A DNA stretch of 64,000 nt from Lachnospiraceae bacterium (GTDB lineage: Bacteria > Bacillota > Clostridia > Lachnospirales > Lachnospiraceae): NCBI GenBank assembly GCA_023663945.1, contig JAMPGL010000002.1, positions 1 to 64,000 on the forward strand, in the 5' to 3' direction. The first letter of the stretch is position 1. Each line of letters opens with the position of its first letter. A program made the translations under genes and the position numbers. The notes under the pieces are model-generated. The model saw nothing but the letters and a program-made list of their open reading frames with translations, was not told the origin of the DNA and did no database searches. Positions 24,239 to 32,565 of the stretch are shown piece after piece.

Positions 24239-24409
24239 ATGGAAGGAATGGAGACAGCCAGCAAATATGCCTGTAAAAGCGTGTTCCTTCACCGGACAGA
24301 GGAGCTTGGAGATGCATTTACAGAATTATGGTCCCAGCTGATCAGCGAGAAGGAAAATACAGGAAATTATCAAAATGGAGTTTTACAGACTAATATTCCC
24401 GGATTATAA
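24239..24409 (+). CDS. small ORF upstream of the serine recombinase
   Basis: 56 residues from an ATG preceded by AAGGAGAGGAGG, a very strong ribosome site. The peptide (METASKYACKSVFLHRTEEL, then GDAFTELWSQLISEKENTG) is helical and acidic. I do not recognise a domain. It ends 39 bp before the recombinase and is very likely co-transcribed with it. Small proteins next to large serine recombinases are sometimes directionality factors that switch integrase to excision; that is only a possibility here. Confidence 0.55.
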   Translation: MEGMETASKYACKSVFLHRTEELGDAFTELWSQLISEKENTGNYQNGVLQTNIPGL

Positions 24410-24448
24410 TGGAAATGGATATTGGTTTGCTTTATCAAGGGGACAATG

Positions 24449-26014
24449 ATGGAGAAAGTTGCAATTTATAACCGCTTGTCGGAAGAGGATAAGGACAAAC
24501 TGAATGAGGAGGATGAGAGCCGGTCCATCCAGAATCAAAAAAGCATGCTGATCACTTACGCCGTGAATCAGGGCTGGGATATTTACAATATTTACAGTGA
24601 TGATGATTACCGCGGAAGCGACCGAAGCAGACCGGCATTTAACCAGCTCCTGCAGGATGCGGAGGCTGGAAAATTTAATATCGTGCTCTGCAAGTCCCAG
24701 GCAAGATTTACCCGTGAGCTTGAAATGGTGGAAAAAATCATTCACGGGCAGTTCGTTGAGTGGGGAATACGTTTTGTAGGATATGCGGACAATGCAGATA
24801 CTGCCAACAAAGGAAATAAAAAGTCCAGACAAATCAACGGGCTCGTGAATGAATGGTATCTGGAAGATTTGTCGGATAACATCAAAACAGTTTTAACCGA
24901 CCACCGAAAAAAGGGAATGCATATCGGAGCATTTGCCCTGTACGGCTATCGGAAGGATCCGGACAAGAAAGGGCATCTGCTCATCGATCCGGAAGCGGCG
25001 GAGGTGGTAAAAAAGGTATTTGAACTTTACGCGGACGGCATGGGAAGGACTTCCATAGCCAGACTTCTTAATGAGCAGGGAATCCCGAATCCCACGGAGT
25101 ACAAGCACCGGAAAGGGCTGCGTTACAAGGGCTCCGACCGGAAATACGGGAACCTTTGGAAGTATTATGCAATAACTGACATGCTGTATAATGAGATGTA
25201 CATCGGAAACATGGTGCAGGGCAAGTACGAGAACCGGAGCTACAAGTCAAAGCACAGCAGGCCGGTTCCCAAAGAGCGATGGATACGGGTGGAAGGAACC
25301 CACGAGGCAATCATTGATCCGGAGCTGTGGGAGCGCGTCCAGAAGCGGTTAAAGGAAAGAGCCAAGCCGATGTGCAGCGGCAGGATCGGCATATACGCGG
25401 GCAAAACAAGATGCATGTATTGCGGATATACCCTGTCTTCCCACAAAAGCAGGGAGTATTATTATCTGAAATGCACCTCAAAGTTTTATAATCATTCCAG
25501 CTGCACCGGCGCGTTCATTTCACAGCGCCTGCTGGAGAGGGTGATCCTTCAGGAGCTGAATGCAATCATTGAACAGTTTTTTGATGATGAGACCGCAAAG
25601 TCCAAAATCAAGCTGAATGATGACATGGAATCCGCAAAGAGGAAGCTGCTCAGCGAAAAAAAGCTGTGCAATGGCAAGATTGCGGAACTACAGGCGGCTG
25701 TCCGGAATGCCTATGTGGATAAGTCGAAAGGGCTTTTGACCGAAATGGAGTATCTTGATTTCAGAAATCATTTCCAGATGGAGATTTCTGCCTGTGAAGA
25801 GCGGATAGAAGAGTTAAACCGGATGATTTCCCGTTATGACGGAGAAAACCGGTCTGACAGGTCTGTTACGGAGCTTCTACAGGAATACAGGAATGTACAG
25901 AGCATTGACCGCGCTATTATGGATAAGCTGATTGATTACATTGAGATTGGCAGGTTAGAGCATAAGGAGCACAGAGATGATGTTCCGCCGATTGTTATCC
26001 ATTGGAAATTTTAA
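24449..26014 (+). CDS. large serine recombinase (ICE integrase/excisionase)
   Basis: 521 residues. The resolvase-type catalytic domain has the nucleophile in YNRLSEED (Ser 11), followed by SIQNQKSMLITYA, RGSDRSRPAFNQLL and the R-rich ARFTRELEMVE segment. The recombinase domain (about 160-300) and a Cys4 zinc motif (CMYCGYTLSS ... CTSKFYNHSSC, about 323-355) precede a coiled-coil C-terminus, the normal layout of large serine integrases. It inserts and excises the element at attB, here inside cotJC, whose broken end lies 35 bp downstream. ATG at 24446 is an alternative start. Confidence 0.93.
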   Translation: MEKVAIYNRLSEEDKDKLNEEDESRSIQNQKSMLITYAVNQGWDIYNIYSDDDYRGSDRSRPAFNQLLQDAEAGKFNIVLCKSQARFTRELEMVEKIIHGQFVEWGIRFVGYADNADTANKGNKKSRQINGLVNEWYLEDLSDNIKTVLTDHRKKGMHIGAFALYGYRKDPDKKGHLLIDPEAAEVVKKVFELYADGMGRTSIARLLNEQGIPNPTEYKHRKGLRYKGSDRKYGNLWKYYAITDMLYNEMYIGNMVQGKYENRSYKSKHSRPVPKERWIRVEGTHEAIIDPELWERVQKRLKERAKPMCSGRIGIYAGKTRCMYCGYTLSSHKSREYYYLKCTSKFYNHSSCTGAFISQRLLERVILQELNAIIEQFFDDETAKSKIKLNDDMESAKRKLLSEKKLCNGKIAELQAAVRNAYVDKSKGLLTEMEYLDFRNHFQMEISACEERIEELNRMISRYDGENRSDRSVTELLQEYRNVQSIDRAIMDKLIDYIEIGRLEHKEHRDDVPPIVIHWKF

Positions 26015-26034
26015 TCTATGCGGCGCCGCATAGA
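26015..26034. repeat. 20-bp perfect palindrome at the ICE end
   Basis: Positions 26015-26034 read TCTATGCGGCGCCGCATAGA, a perfect palindrome that follows the recombinase stop codon. It shares the TATGCGRCGYCGCA core with 312-329 and 11135-11148. It may act as terminator stem or as a protein-binding site close to the attachment site. Confidence 0.8.
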
Positions 26035-26040
26035 GAATGT

Positions 26041-26063
26041 GGTACATATCAAATAGTACCATC
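26041..26063. other. ICE-chromosome junction (attachment site)
   Basis: Reading cotJC on the minus strand, family-like sequence runs to the codons for EDMAA and the first two bases of the next codon (about 26062), then changes to GTI and a stop. The inverted repeat TGGTAC (26040-26045) / GTACCA (26056-26061) flanks the likely ICE side of the crossover. The other junction is outside the window, so the exact core cannot be read. Confidence 0.7.
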
Positions 26064-26468
26064 TGCCGCCATATCCTCAAACAAATCAGTAATAGCATCT
26101 CCCTTAGACTGGAACTCACATGCGTTAAAGGGAATCCCTGCCGCTGCCTGGGGCCATAACCCCGTGGTGTGATCTACATAGTATTTATCAAATCCGCTTT
26201 TTTCAATTTCTTCCATGGACAGGTTCTTGGTAAGCTGATAGACAATTGCTGATACCATTTCCATGTGCGCCAATTCTTCCGTACCAATATCCGTAAGCAC
26301 CCCGGCTACCTCACGGTAGGGCATCGTGTAGCGCTGGGATAAATAACGCTGGCTGGCGGCTAATTCGCCGTCCGGACCGCCAAACTGGCTGATGATAACC
26401 TGCGCAAGGTTTGCATTCGGTTGTTTAATATTTACAGGGAACTGTAGTCTTTTTTCATAACTCCACAT
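26049..26468 (-). pseudogene. cotJC: cotJC, spore coat manganese-catalase-like protein, 3' end lost to ICE insertion
   Basis: The N-terminal 135 or so residues match CotJC well (MWSYEKRLQFPV, FGGPDGELAASQRYLSQRYT, DIGTEELAHMEMV, YVDHTTGLWP). After EDMAA the expected E-(x)-KAR helix and the C-terminal ~50 residues, including the late His ligand of the ferritin-like di-manganese fold, are replaced by DGTI and a stop. CotJC is about 189 residues in B. subtilis; here only 139 remain. The missing part should lie beyond the far end of the ICE, so the gene could be restored by excision. It follows cotJB by 3 bp. Confidence 0.88.
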
Positions 26469-26471
26469 AAA

Positions 26472-26735
26472 TTAACATTCTCCTTCCCAGGGCCAGGGAT
26501 CGGTTGCCCATTTCCATTCTTTATGATTGCTGCTGTCAGTGTCGGATATGCGCAGAGGGGAATATTTTGCGGCATACTCACGCATTGCCTGATTTTTCAT
26601 GCAGACATAATGATTTAAATAGTCCATTGCTTCTTTATCTGTCGGGTGGGTATCCAGATACTCAGTCATTTCTACCACAACAAAATCAATGACGCCAATA
26701 TCGTGGAAAAGCTGTTCTCTTTCTGAATTATTCAT
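26472..26735 (-). CDS. cotJB: spore coat protein CotJB
   Basis: 87 residues, matching CotJB in length and pattern (REQLFHDIGVIDFVVVEMTE, YLDTHPTDKEAMDYLNHY, PLRISDTDS, WPWEGEC at the C-terminus). In Bacillus it is made in the mother cell under sigma-E and assembled in the inner coat with CotJA and CotJC. The ATG at 26735 is chosen because AAGGAG lies 9 bp before it; an in-frame ATG at 26744 touches that site and is less likely. It overlaps cotJA by 4 bp. Confidence 0.9.
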   Translation of the reverse strand: MNNSEREQLFHDIGVIDFVVVEMTEYLDTHPTDKEAMDYLNHYVCMKNQAMREYAAKYSPLRISDTDSSNHKEWKWATDPWPWEGEC

Positions 26736-26902
26736 TTTACGCATCTCCTTCCGGTAAAAGGTTTCTCCAATTCAGGGAAAATGGTACCTGTTTTGTATGC
26801 TTCATCTAAATTTTCAAAGATATTTGTAAGATGCTGCCAGGGAACATATGCCATTGCCAGAGGGAAACGGTCAAAGTATTCATTGTAACTGTAATCCTGC
26901 AT
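26732..26902 (-). CDS. cotJA: spore coat protein CotJA
   Basis: 56 residues: LAMAYVPWQHLTNIFENLDE, then AYKTGTIFPELEKPF, the CotJA signature. ATG at 26902 is preceded by GAGG on the minus strand. It is the first gene of the cotJABC operon; the region upstream (26903-26960 on the minus strand) is AT-rich and should hold the sporulation promoter, but no clear sigma-E motif could be fixed by eye. Confidence 0.88.
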   Translation of the reverse strand: MQDYSYNEYFDRFPLAMAYVPWQHLTNIFENLDEAYKTGTIFPELEKPFTGRRCVK

Positions 26903-26984
26903 AATGATCCTCTCATAAAGTGTTGTATTTTAATACTATAATATTGCAAACAACGACACTTTGTGATTAAATAGTTGTGGTAAA

Positions 26985-27087
26985 TATAGTAAACGACATA
27001 ACTAATTGCTCATTCCGGCTCTTGCAAAAGCCATATGTGCAGGCTTTTACAAGACCGAAATGGCAATTATTAATGCCGTTAACTATA
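26985..27087. repeat. 103-bp near-palindrome upstream of feoA
   Basis: Left arm 26985-27031 and right arm 27041-27087 pair along almost their whole length: TATAGT...ACTATA at the ends, AATTGC/GCAATT in the middle, and a nearly perfect inner stem (27012-27031 with 27041-27060) around a 9-nt loop. Either it is a MITE-like insertion (TA at both ends) or a very long RNA hairpin in the feoAB leader. Confidence 0.8.
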
Positions 27088-27114
27088 GAATCGTTGACAA
27101 AAGAGGTGGAATGT

Positions 27115-27342
27115 ATGTCGTTGTTTGATGGCATAATAGGCAAAGATTACGAGATAAAGGGGCTGTATGTCGAAGAGGGGATTACCCGGAGGCTGCAGGC
27201 CCTTGGTTTAAATGATGGGACGGTTATCAGCGTGTTAAACCGCAAAAAGAACGGGGCGCTGATCATCCGCGTGCGCGGAACCCGGCTTGCGGTAGGGAAG
27301 CATATCAGTCAGGGAATTGAAGTGAAGGAGAGCATACAATGA
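27115..27342 (+). CDS. feoA: ferrous iron transport protein A
   Basis: 75 residues with the FeoA SH3-like fold pattern (GKDYEIKGLYVEEGITRRLQ, VISVLNRKKNGALIIRVRGT, then RLAVGKHIS). FeoA is a small cytosolic partner of FeoB. The frame is open further upstream through the palindrome, but ATG at 27115 has AGAGGTGG in position and matches family length. It overlaps feoB by 4 bp. Confidence 0.88.
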   Translation: MSLFDGIIGKDYEIKGLYVEEGITRRLQALGLNDGTVISVLNRKKNGALIIRVRGTRLAVGKHISQGIEVKESIQ

Positions 27343-29330
27343 AAAAGGAAACGGTACATGTTGCCTTTGTGGGAAACCCCAATTGCGGAAAGACGACGCT
27401 TTTTAACGCCATTACAGGTTCTAAGCTGAAGGTTGCAAACTGGCCGGGGGTAACTGTGGAAAAGATAGAAGGCGAGACAGAATATGAGGATGTTTCTTTG
27501 ATTTTAGTGGACACTCCGGGGATTTATTCTCTGACCTGCTACACAATCGAAGAAAAGGTAACCAGAAATTGTGTGATGGACGATGATATCGAGGTGATCG
27601 TTAACGTGGTGGATGCCTCTTCGCTGGAAAGAAATCTGTATCTTACCCTGCAGCTTTTGGAACTCGGAAAGCCCGTGGTGCTTGCCCTTAATATGATGGA
27701 TGTGGTGGAGGAGCGCGGAATGGAAATCGATCTTCACAGGCTTCCGGAGCTTTTGGGAGATATTCCTGTGGTTCCGGTGTCCGCCGCCAAAAGAAAAGGC
27801 TTGGATATTTTACTTCATGCGGTAGTACATCACTACGAAGAGGGATCTAAGGGGGATGTCCTTCACTACAGTGAAGATATTGAAAATAAGATAGACAAAC
27901 TTTCGGTAGTGATGCAGGCGCATTATCCCACGCATTCCTCCGTCAGGTGGCATGCCATTAAGCTGCTTGAAGATGACGAGGAGGTTAAGAATGAGCATCC
28001 GATTCAGATAAGTAATATTGCAGACAAAAGCTATGAGAAGGAGATTATACAGACAAAATATCAGTACATTGAAGAGATCATAAAGGAGGTGCTGTTTTAC
28101 CGCAAAAAGCGGAAGGACAGCACGGACCGCGTGGACAGGATTTTGACGCATCCTATCTGGGGAGTTCCTGTCTTTTTGTGCATTATGGCGTTTGTATTCT
28201 TTTTAACCTTTACGATAGGAGACTGGCTGAAAGGCTATTTTGAAACTTTCCTTGAAGTGTTTTCCGGCAGTGTAAGCAGTCTTTTAGAACGGATTCATAC
28301 CGCGTTCTGGTTGGAATCCCTGATTGTGGATGGAATTATCGCGGGAGTGGGAGGGATTCTTACCTTTATCCCGAATATTGCAATCCTGTTTTTGGCGCTT
28401 GCCATATTGGAGGACAGCGGTTATATGGCAAGGGTTGCCTACGTGATGGACGGCATTATGGGCAGAGTGGGTCTTTCCGGCAAGGCTTTTCTGCCTATGA
28501 TTTTGGGATTCGGCTGTACGGTTCCTGCAATTATGGCATCCAGGGCGCTTGAAACGGAAAAGGACAGGCGCAGAACCATGATTATCACGCCTTTTATGTC
28601 CTGTTCGGCAAGGCTGCCGGTTTATGTGCTCTTTTCAGGCATGTTTTTTGAAAAGTATGCGCATGCCGCCGCTTTTTCCATGTATGTAGTCGGGATGGTG
28701 ACTGCCATTGTAATTGCCAAGGTTCTGCATGTGTTTGAAAAAGGAAAGATAAATGACAGTCTTTTGATAGAGCTTCCCGAGTATAAAAGACCGAATGCAC
28801 GGACAATCCGGATTTATGTATGGAACAAGCTGAAAGATTATCTTTCCAAAGCGGGAACAACGATTTTTATTGCATCTATTTTTATCTGGGCAGTTCTGAA
28901 TTTTGGCACGTCCGGGATGGTCGCTGACCCGGCGGACAGCTTTGGAGCGATGATCGGAAGATGGTTAGAACCAGTGATGCGTCCGGCAGGGCTTGGCATG
29001 TGGCAGATTATTGTTTCCCTGATTGCAGGGATTTCCGCTAAGGAAGTGGTGGTATCGAGCTTTTCCGTGCTTTTTGGCGTTGGAGGCACTCAGGCGGCAA
29101 GCGTGGATACGGTGATTGCCAATCTTCGCAGTATTGATCCGGCGTTTGGTCCTTTAAATGCTTATTGCATGATGCTTTTTGTGCTTTTATACGTCCCCTG
29201 TGCTGCGGCGATGGCAGCCATACGGAAAGAGAGCGGGGATACCGCGTTCACGTTAAAGCTAGCCTTGTTTCAGATTGGGTTTGCATGGCTTTTGGCAGCG
29301 CTGGTATTTCAGATTGGAAGTTTGTTTTAA
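27339..29330 (+). CDS. feoB: ferrous iron transporter FeoB
   Basis: 663 residues. The N-terminal G domain has GNPNCGKTTLFN (G1), VDTPGIYSL (G3) and LNMMDV (G4). The membrane part has two Gate segments with the conserved Cys motif (GFGCTVPAIMASR) and a C-terminal set of helices; about nine to ten hydrophobic segments in total. It imports Fe2+ across the membrane and uses GTP hydrolysis. The gene is coupled to feoA by ATGA overlap. A hairpin follows the stop codon. Confidence 0.95.
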   Translation: MKKETVHVAFVGNPNCGKTTLFNAITGSKLKVANWPGVTVEKIEGETEYEDVSLILVDTPGIYSLTCYTIEEKVTRNCVMDDDIEVIVNVVDASSLERNLYLTLQLLELGKPVVLALNMMDVVEERGMEIDLHRLPELLGDIPVVPVSAAKRKGLDILLHAVVHHYEEGSKGDVLHYSEDIENKIDKLSVVMQAHYPTHSSVRWHAIKLLEDDEEVKNEHPIQISNIADKSYEKEIIQTKYQYIEEIIKEVLFYRKKRKDSTDRVDRILTHPIWGVPVFLCIMAFVFFLTFTIGDWLKGYFETFLEVFSGSVSSLLERIHTAFWLESLIVDGIIAGVGGILTFIPNIAILFLALAILEDSGYMARVAYVMDGIMGRVGLSGKAFLPMILGFGCTVPAIMASRALETEKDRRRTMIITPFMSCSARLPVYVLFSGMFFEKYAHAAAFSMYVVGMVTAIVIAKVLHVFEKGKINDSLLIELPEYKRPNARTIRIYVWNKLKDYLSKAGTTIFIASIFIWAVLNFGTSGMVADPADSFGAMIGRWLEPVMRPAGLGMWQIIVSLIAGISAKEVVVSSFSVLFGVGGTQAASVDTVIANLRSIDPAFGPLNAYCMMLFVLLYVPCAAAMAAIRKESGDTAFTLKLALFQIGFAWLLAALVFQIGSLF

Positions 29331-29338
29331 GACTGGCA

Positions 29339-29387
29339 TGGGGAATTGTTCCGTCAGTCCGGAACTGCAAGACGGAATTGTTCCCCA
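29339..29387 (+). terminator. hairpin after feoB
   Basis: TGGGGAATTGTTCCGTC (29339-29355) and GACGGAATTGTTCCCCA (29371-29387) pair at 14 of 17 positions around a 15-nt loop. There is no T-run, so termination is uncertain; the arms are also partly direct repeats of GGAATTGTTCC. Confidence 0.45.
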
Positions 29388-29466
29388 GTGTCACATGGAT
29401 GTTGACTTCCATTCGGGTTTGTGTAAAAATATACAAGTATTGACTTGTTATCAGGGAAAGTATAGG

Positions 29467-29514
29467 TAGGTAGGCCCAAAGTTTGCAGGTTATGGAAAGG
29501 GCATGGTTATCCAT
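29467..29514 (+). promoter_or_regulatory. recurring leader motif before the hydrogenase gene
   Basis: The stretch ends TTTGCAGGTTATGGAAAGGG followed by CATGGTTAT and the start ATG 12 bp later. Closely similar stretches lie at 50406-50454 (before mreD) and 60979-61027 (before sepF). In each, an in-frame ATGGTTA... lies four codons before the conventional start. Confidence 0.55.
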
Positions 29515-30999
29515 ATGAGAGGAATTGACACGCAGGTACGCAAAAACAGAAGACGCATTTTCAAGGAAGTAGCAAATCTGGCATATCATTCGGAGAATTT
29601 AAAGGATGATGTGGAAGCACTCCCTTATAAGATTGTTGACTATGACGAATCGGAATATGAGAGTATTTATCGGGAGAGGGCTATTGTCAGGGAGCAGATC
29701 CGGCTTGCCATGGGGCTTTCCCTGCGCCCGGAAAATATGCCGGTGCATGTGACGCAGGGATTGGAAGAGAGTAATATAGATGAGAAATATTATGAACCGC
29801 CTCTCATGCAGGTGATTCCGTCAGCGTGCAATGCCTGCCCGGAAAACCGTTATGAGGTGACGGATAAATGCATGGGATGCGTGGCGCACCCTTGCAAGGA
29901 GGTTTGTCCGAAAGGGGCAATTTCCATGAAAAACGGTCATTCCGTCATCGATCAGGAAAAATGTATCAAGTGCGGTAAATGTAAATCAATCTGCCCTTAT
30001 GATGCAATATCCCATCAGGTACGTCCCTGTCTGGCTCACTGCGGAGTCGGCGCTATCAAAAGCGATAAAAAGGGGCGCGCCTATATCGATACGGAGCTCT
30101 GCGTGTCCTGCGGTCAGTGCATGGTCAGTTGTCCGTTTGGCGCAATTGCCGATAAGTCGCAGATTTTTCAGCTTATCCGCGCCATGCAGTCGGGCAGAAA
30201 GATCATTGCACAGGTGGCGCCGGCGTTTGTCGGGCAGTTTGGAAAGGATGCAACGCCGGATAAGATTAAGGAAGCGTTAAAAGAGCTGGGATTTTATGAT
30301 GTATACGAGACAGCAATCGGTGCGGATATGGGAGCGATGGCGGAGGCGGAGCATTATGTAAAAGAGGTTGCAGCCGGAAAGCTTCCGTTCCTTTTGACTT
30401 CCTGCTGTCCGTCGTGGTCCATGCTGGCAAAGAAATTTTTCCCGGAGACCATCGACAAAATTTCCAACGCCTTAACGCCTATGGTAGCCACGGCGCGAAA
30501 GATTAAGGAAGAGCATCCGGATGCGAGCGTGGTTTTTATCGGACCTTGTGCTTCCAAAAAGTTAGAGGCTTCCAGAAGAACCGTCCGCTCTGACATGGAT
30601 TTTGTGATCACCTTTGAAGAGCTTGCCGGAATGTTTGAGGCGAAAGGGCTGCTCCCGGAGGCAGTAACGGCGCATAACCGCTTAGATGATGCTACCGGCG
30701 CGGGGAGAGGCTACGGCGTTGCCGGCGGGGTTGCCAGCGCAATTGAAGAATGTATTTTGGAGTATTATCCGGATGTGGATGTGAATATTGAACATGCAGA
30801 AAGTCTTACGGAATGCAAGAAGATTTTAATGCTTGCAAAAGCCGGAAAGAAAAACGGCTGTCTGATTGAGGGGATGGCGTGTCCCGGCGGATGCGTTGCC
30901 GGAGCCGGAACCAATATTCCGATTCCGCAGGCAATGAAGGAGGTTGCAGGCTTTAAGGCATCTGCAAAGAAAAATATTCCGGATATCCGGCAGTCATAA
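29515..30999 (+). CDS. [FeFe] hydrogenase, monomeric ferredoxin-linked type
   Basis: 494 residues. A Cys-rich N-terminal half holds several [4Fe-4S] motifs (CNACPENRYEVTDKCMGC, CIKCGKCKSICP, CVSCGQCMVSCP). The catalytic domain has the H-cluster motifs TSCCPSW, GPCASKK and EGMACPGGCVAGAG. It makes or consumes H2 with ferredoxin in the cytoplasm, typical of fermentative Clostridia. The motif variants suggest a group B-like enzyme rather than CpI-like group A; that subgroup call is tentative. Starts: ATG 29515 fits homologues (MRGIDTQVRK); ATG 29503 is in frame. Confidence 0.9.
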   Translation: MRGIDTQVRKNRRRIFKEVANLAYHSENLKDDVEALPYKIVDYDESEYESIYRERAIVREQIRLAMGLSLRPENMPVHVTQGLEESNIDEKYYEPPLMQVIPSACNACPENRYEVTDKCMGCVAHPCKEVCPKGAISMKNGHSVIDQEKCIKCGKCKSICPYDAISHQVRPCLAHCGVGAIKSDKKGRAYIDTELCVSCGQCMVSCPFGAIADKSQIFQLIRAMQSGRKIIAQVAPAFVGQFGKDATPDKIKEALKELGFYDVYETAIGADMGAMAEAEHYVKEVAAGKLPFLLTSCCPSWSMLAKKFFPETIDKISNALTPMVATARKIKEEHPDASVVFIGPCASKKLEASRRTVRSDMDFVITFEELAGMFEAKGLLPEAVTAHNRLDDATGAGRGYGVAGGVASAIEECILEYYPDVDVNIEHAESLTECKKILMLAKAGKKNGCLIEGMACPGGCVAGAGTNIPIPQAMKEVAGFKASAKKNIPDIRQS

Positions 31000-31056
31000 G
31001 TGCATGAGATAAATAGCAAATGAACTATAAATATTTACGCAGAAGTGAGGTTAGAA

Positions 31057-32565
31057 ATGACAAAGATCAGAACAAGATTTGCACCCAGCCCTACCGGGCG
31101 GATGCACGTAGGAAACTTACGGACAGCATTATATGCTTATTTGATCGCCAAGCATGAGGGCGGAGATTTTATCCTTCGCATCGAGGACACCGATCAGGAG
31201 CGTTATGTGGAGGGGGCGGTGGATATTATCTACCGGACGCTTGCGAAGACAGGGCTGATTCACGATGAAGGTCCGGACAAGGACGGCGGCGTGGGCCCTT
31301 ACGTTCAATCGGAACGCCAGCAAAAAGGGATTTATTTAGAATATGCAAAGCAGTTAATCGATAAGGGACAGGCATATTATTGTTTTTGCGACAAGGAGCG
31401 TCTTGCAGGTTTAAAGACTCAGATTGTGGAGGGAAAAGAAATCACGGTTTATGACAAGCATTGTCTTTCCTTGTCCAAGGAAGAGGTAGAAGAGAAGTTA
31501 AATGCCGGAGTGCCCTATGTGATCCGGCAGAATAATCCAACGGAAGGCACTACAACCTTTCACGATGAGATTTATGGAGATATTTCCGTGGATAATGCGG
31601 AACTGGATGATATGATCTTGATCAAGTCGGACGGCTATCCCACCTACAATTTTGCGAATGTGGTGGACGACCATCTGATGGGAATTACCCATGTAGTAAG
31701 GGGAAACGAATATCTTTCTTCTTCACCGAAATACAACCGGCTGTATGAGGCGTTCGGCTGGGAGGTGCCTGTTTATGTGCATTGTCCGCTGATCACCGAC
31801 GAAGAGCACCATAAGCTCAGCAAACGATGCGGTCATTCTTCTTATGAGGATTTGATTGAACAGGGCTTCCTCACAGAGGCGGTGGTTAATTTTGTAGCGC
31901 TGTTAGGGTGGAGCCCCACGGACAGCAACGAAGAAATTTTTTCCTTAGAGGAGCTGGCAAAGGCATTCGACTATCATCACATGTCCAAATCCCCGGCAGT
32001 TTTTGACTACACAAAGTTAAAGTGGATGAACGGAGAATATATGAAGGCAATGGATGAGGACAGGTTTTTTGAGATGGCGGAGCCTTATATCAGACAGGGG
32101 CTGTCCGTAAGTGGGGATTCGTCAAAAACGAGCCTTCCGGAAATGAATTTCTCTGAGGCGGGCCTTCGGAAAATCGCATCGATGGTAAAGACAAGGATTG
32201 AAATACTTCCGGATATTCCGGGGATGATTGACTTCCTTGGCCAGCTTCCCGAATATGATACGGCAATGTATGAACACAAAAAGATGAAAACCACAAAAGC
32301 CTCGTCGCTGGAAGTATTGAAGGAGCTTCTTCCTCTTTTGGAGAAGCAGACAGATTACAGCAATGATGCCTTGTACCAGCTTCTCATCTCCTATGTGGAA
32401 GAAAAGGGATGTAAAAACGGCTACGCGCTCTGGCCTGTTCGGACGGCAGTGTCCGGAAAGCAGATGACGCCTGCCGGAGCAACTGAAATCATGGAACTTC
32501 TCGGCAAGGAAGAGTCCTTAACAAGAATCAAAAAGGGTATTGAGCTTCTTGAAAACGCCCAGTAA
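31057..32565 (+). CDS. gltX: glutamyl-tRNA synthetase
   Basis: 502 residues. Class I synthetase signatures: [20 protein letters not shown] (HIGH-type) and [10 protein letters not shown] (KMSKS-type), with [13 protein letters not shown] spacing to the Glu site. It charges tRNA-Glu. ATG at 31057 follows GTGAGG. The last 26 bp overlap the start of the helicase gene. Confidence 0.95.
   Translation: MTKIRTRFAPSPTGRMHVGNLRTALYAYLIAKHEGGDFILRIEDTDQERYVEGAVDIIYRTLAKTGLIHDEGPDKDGGVGPYVQSERQQKGIYLEYAKQLIDKGQAYYCFCDKERLAGLKTQIVEGKEITVYDKHCLSLSKEEVEEKLNAGVPYVIRQNNPTEGTTTFHDEIYGDISVDNAELDDMILIKSDGYPTYNFANVVDDHLMGITHVVRGNEYLSSSPKYNRLYEAFGWEVPVYVHCPLITDEEHHKLSKRCGHSSYEDLIEQGFLTEAVVNFVALLGWSPTDSNEEIFSLEELAKAFDYHHMSKSPAVFDYTKLKWMNGEYMKAMDEDRFFEMAEPYIRQGLSVSGDSSKTSLPEMNFSEAGLRKIASMVKTRIEILPDIPGMIDFLGQLPEYDTAMYEHKKMKTTKASSLEVLKELLPLLEKQTDYSNDALYQLLISYVEEKGCKNGYALWPVRTAVSGKQMTPAGATEIMELLGKEESLTRIKKGIELLENAQ

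Noticed and set aside
26977..27114. Extended FeoA start reading through the palindrome
   Set aside because: FeoA is about 75 residues; the extension is translated hairpin sequence and ATG 27115 has a good ribosome site.
27339..29330. feoB internal minus-strand frames
   Set aside because: They are shadows of a well-supported transporter gene.
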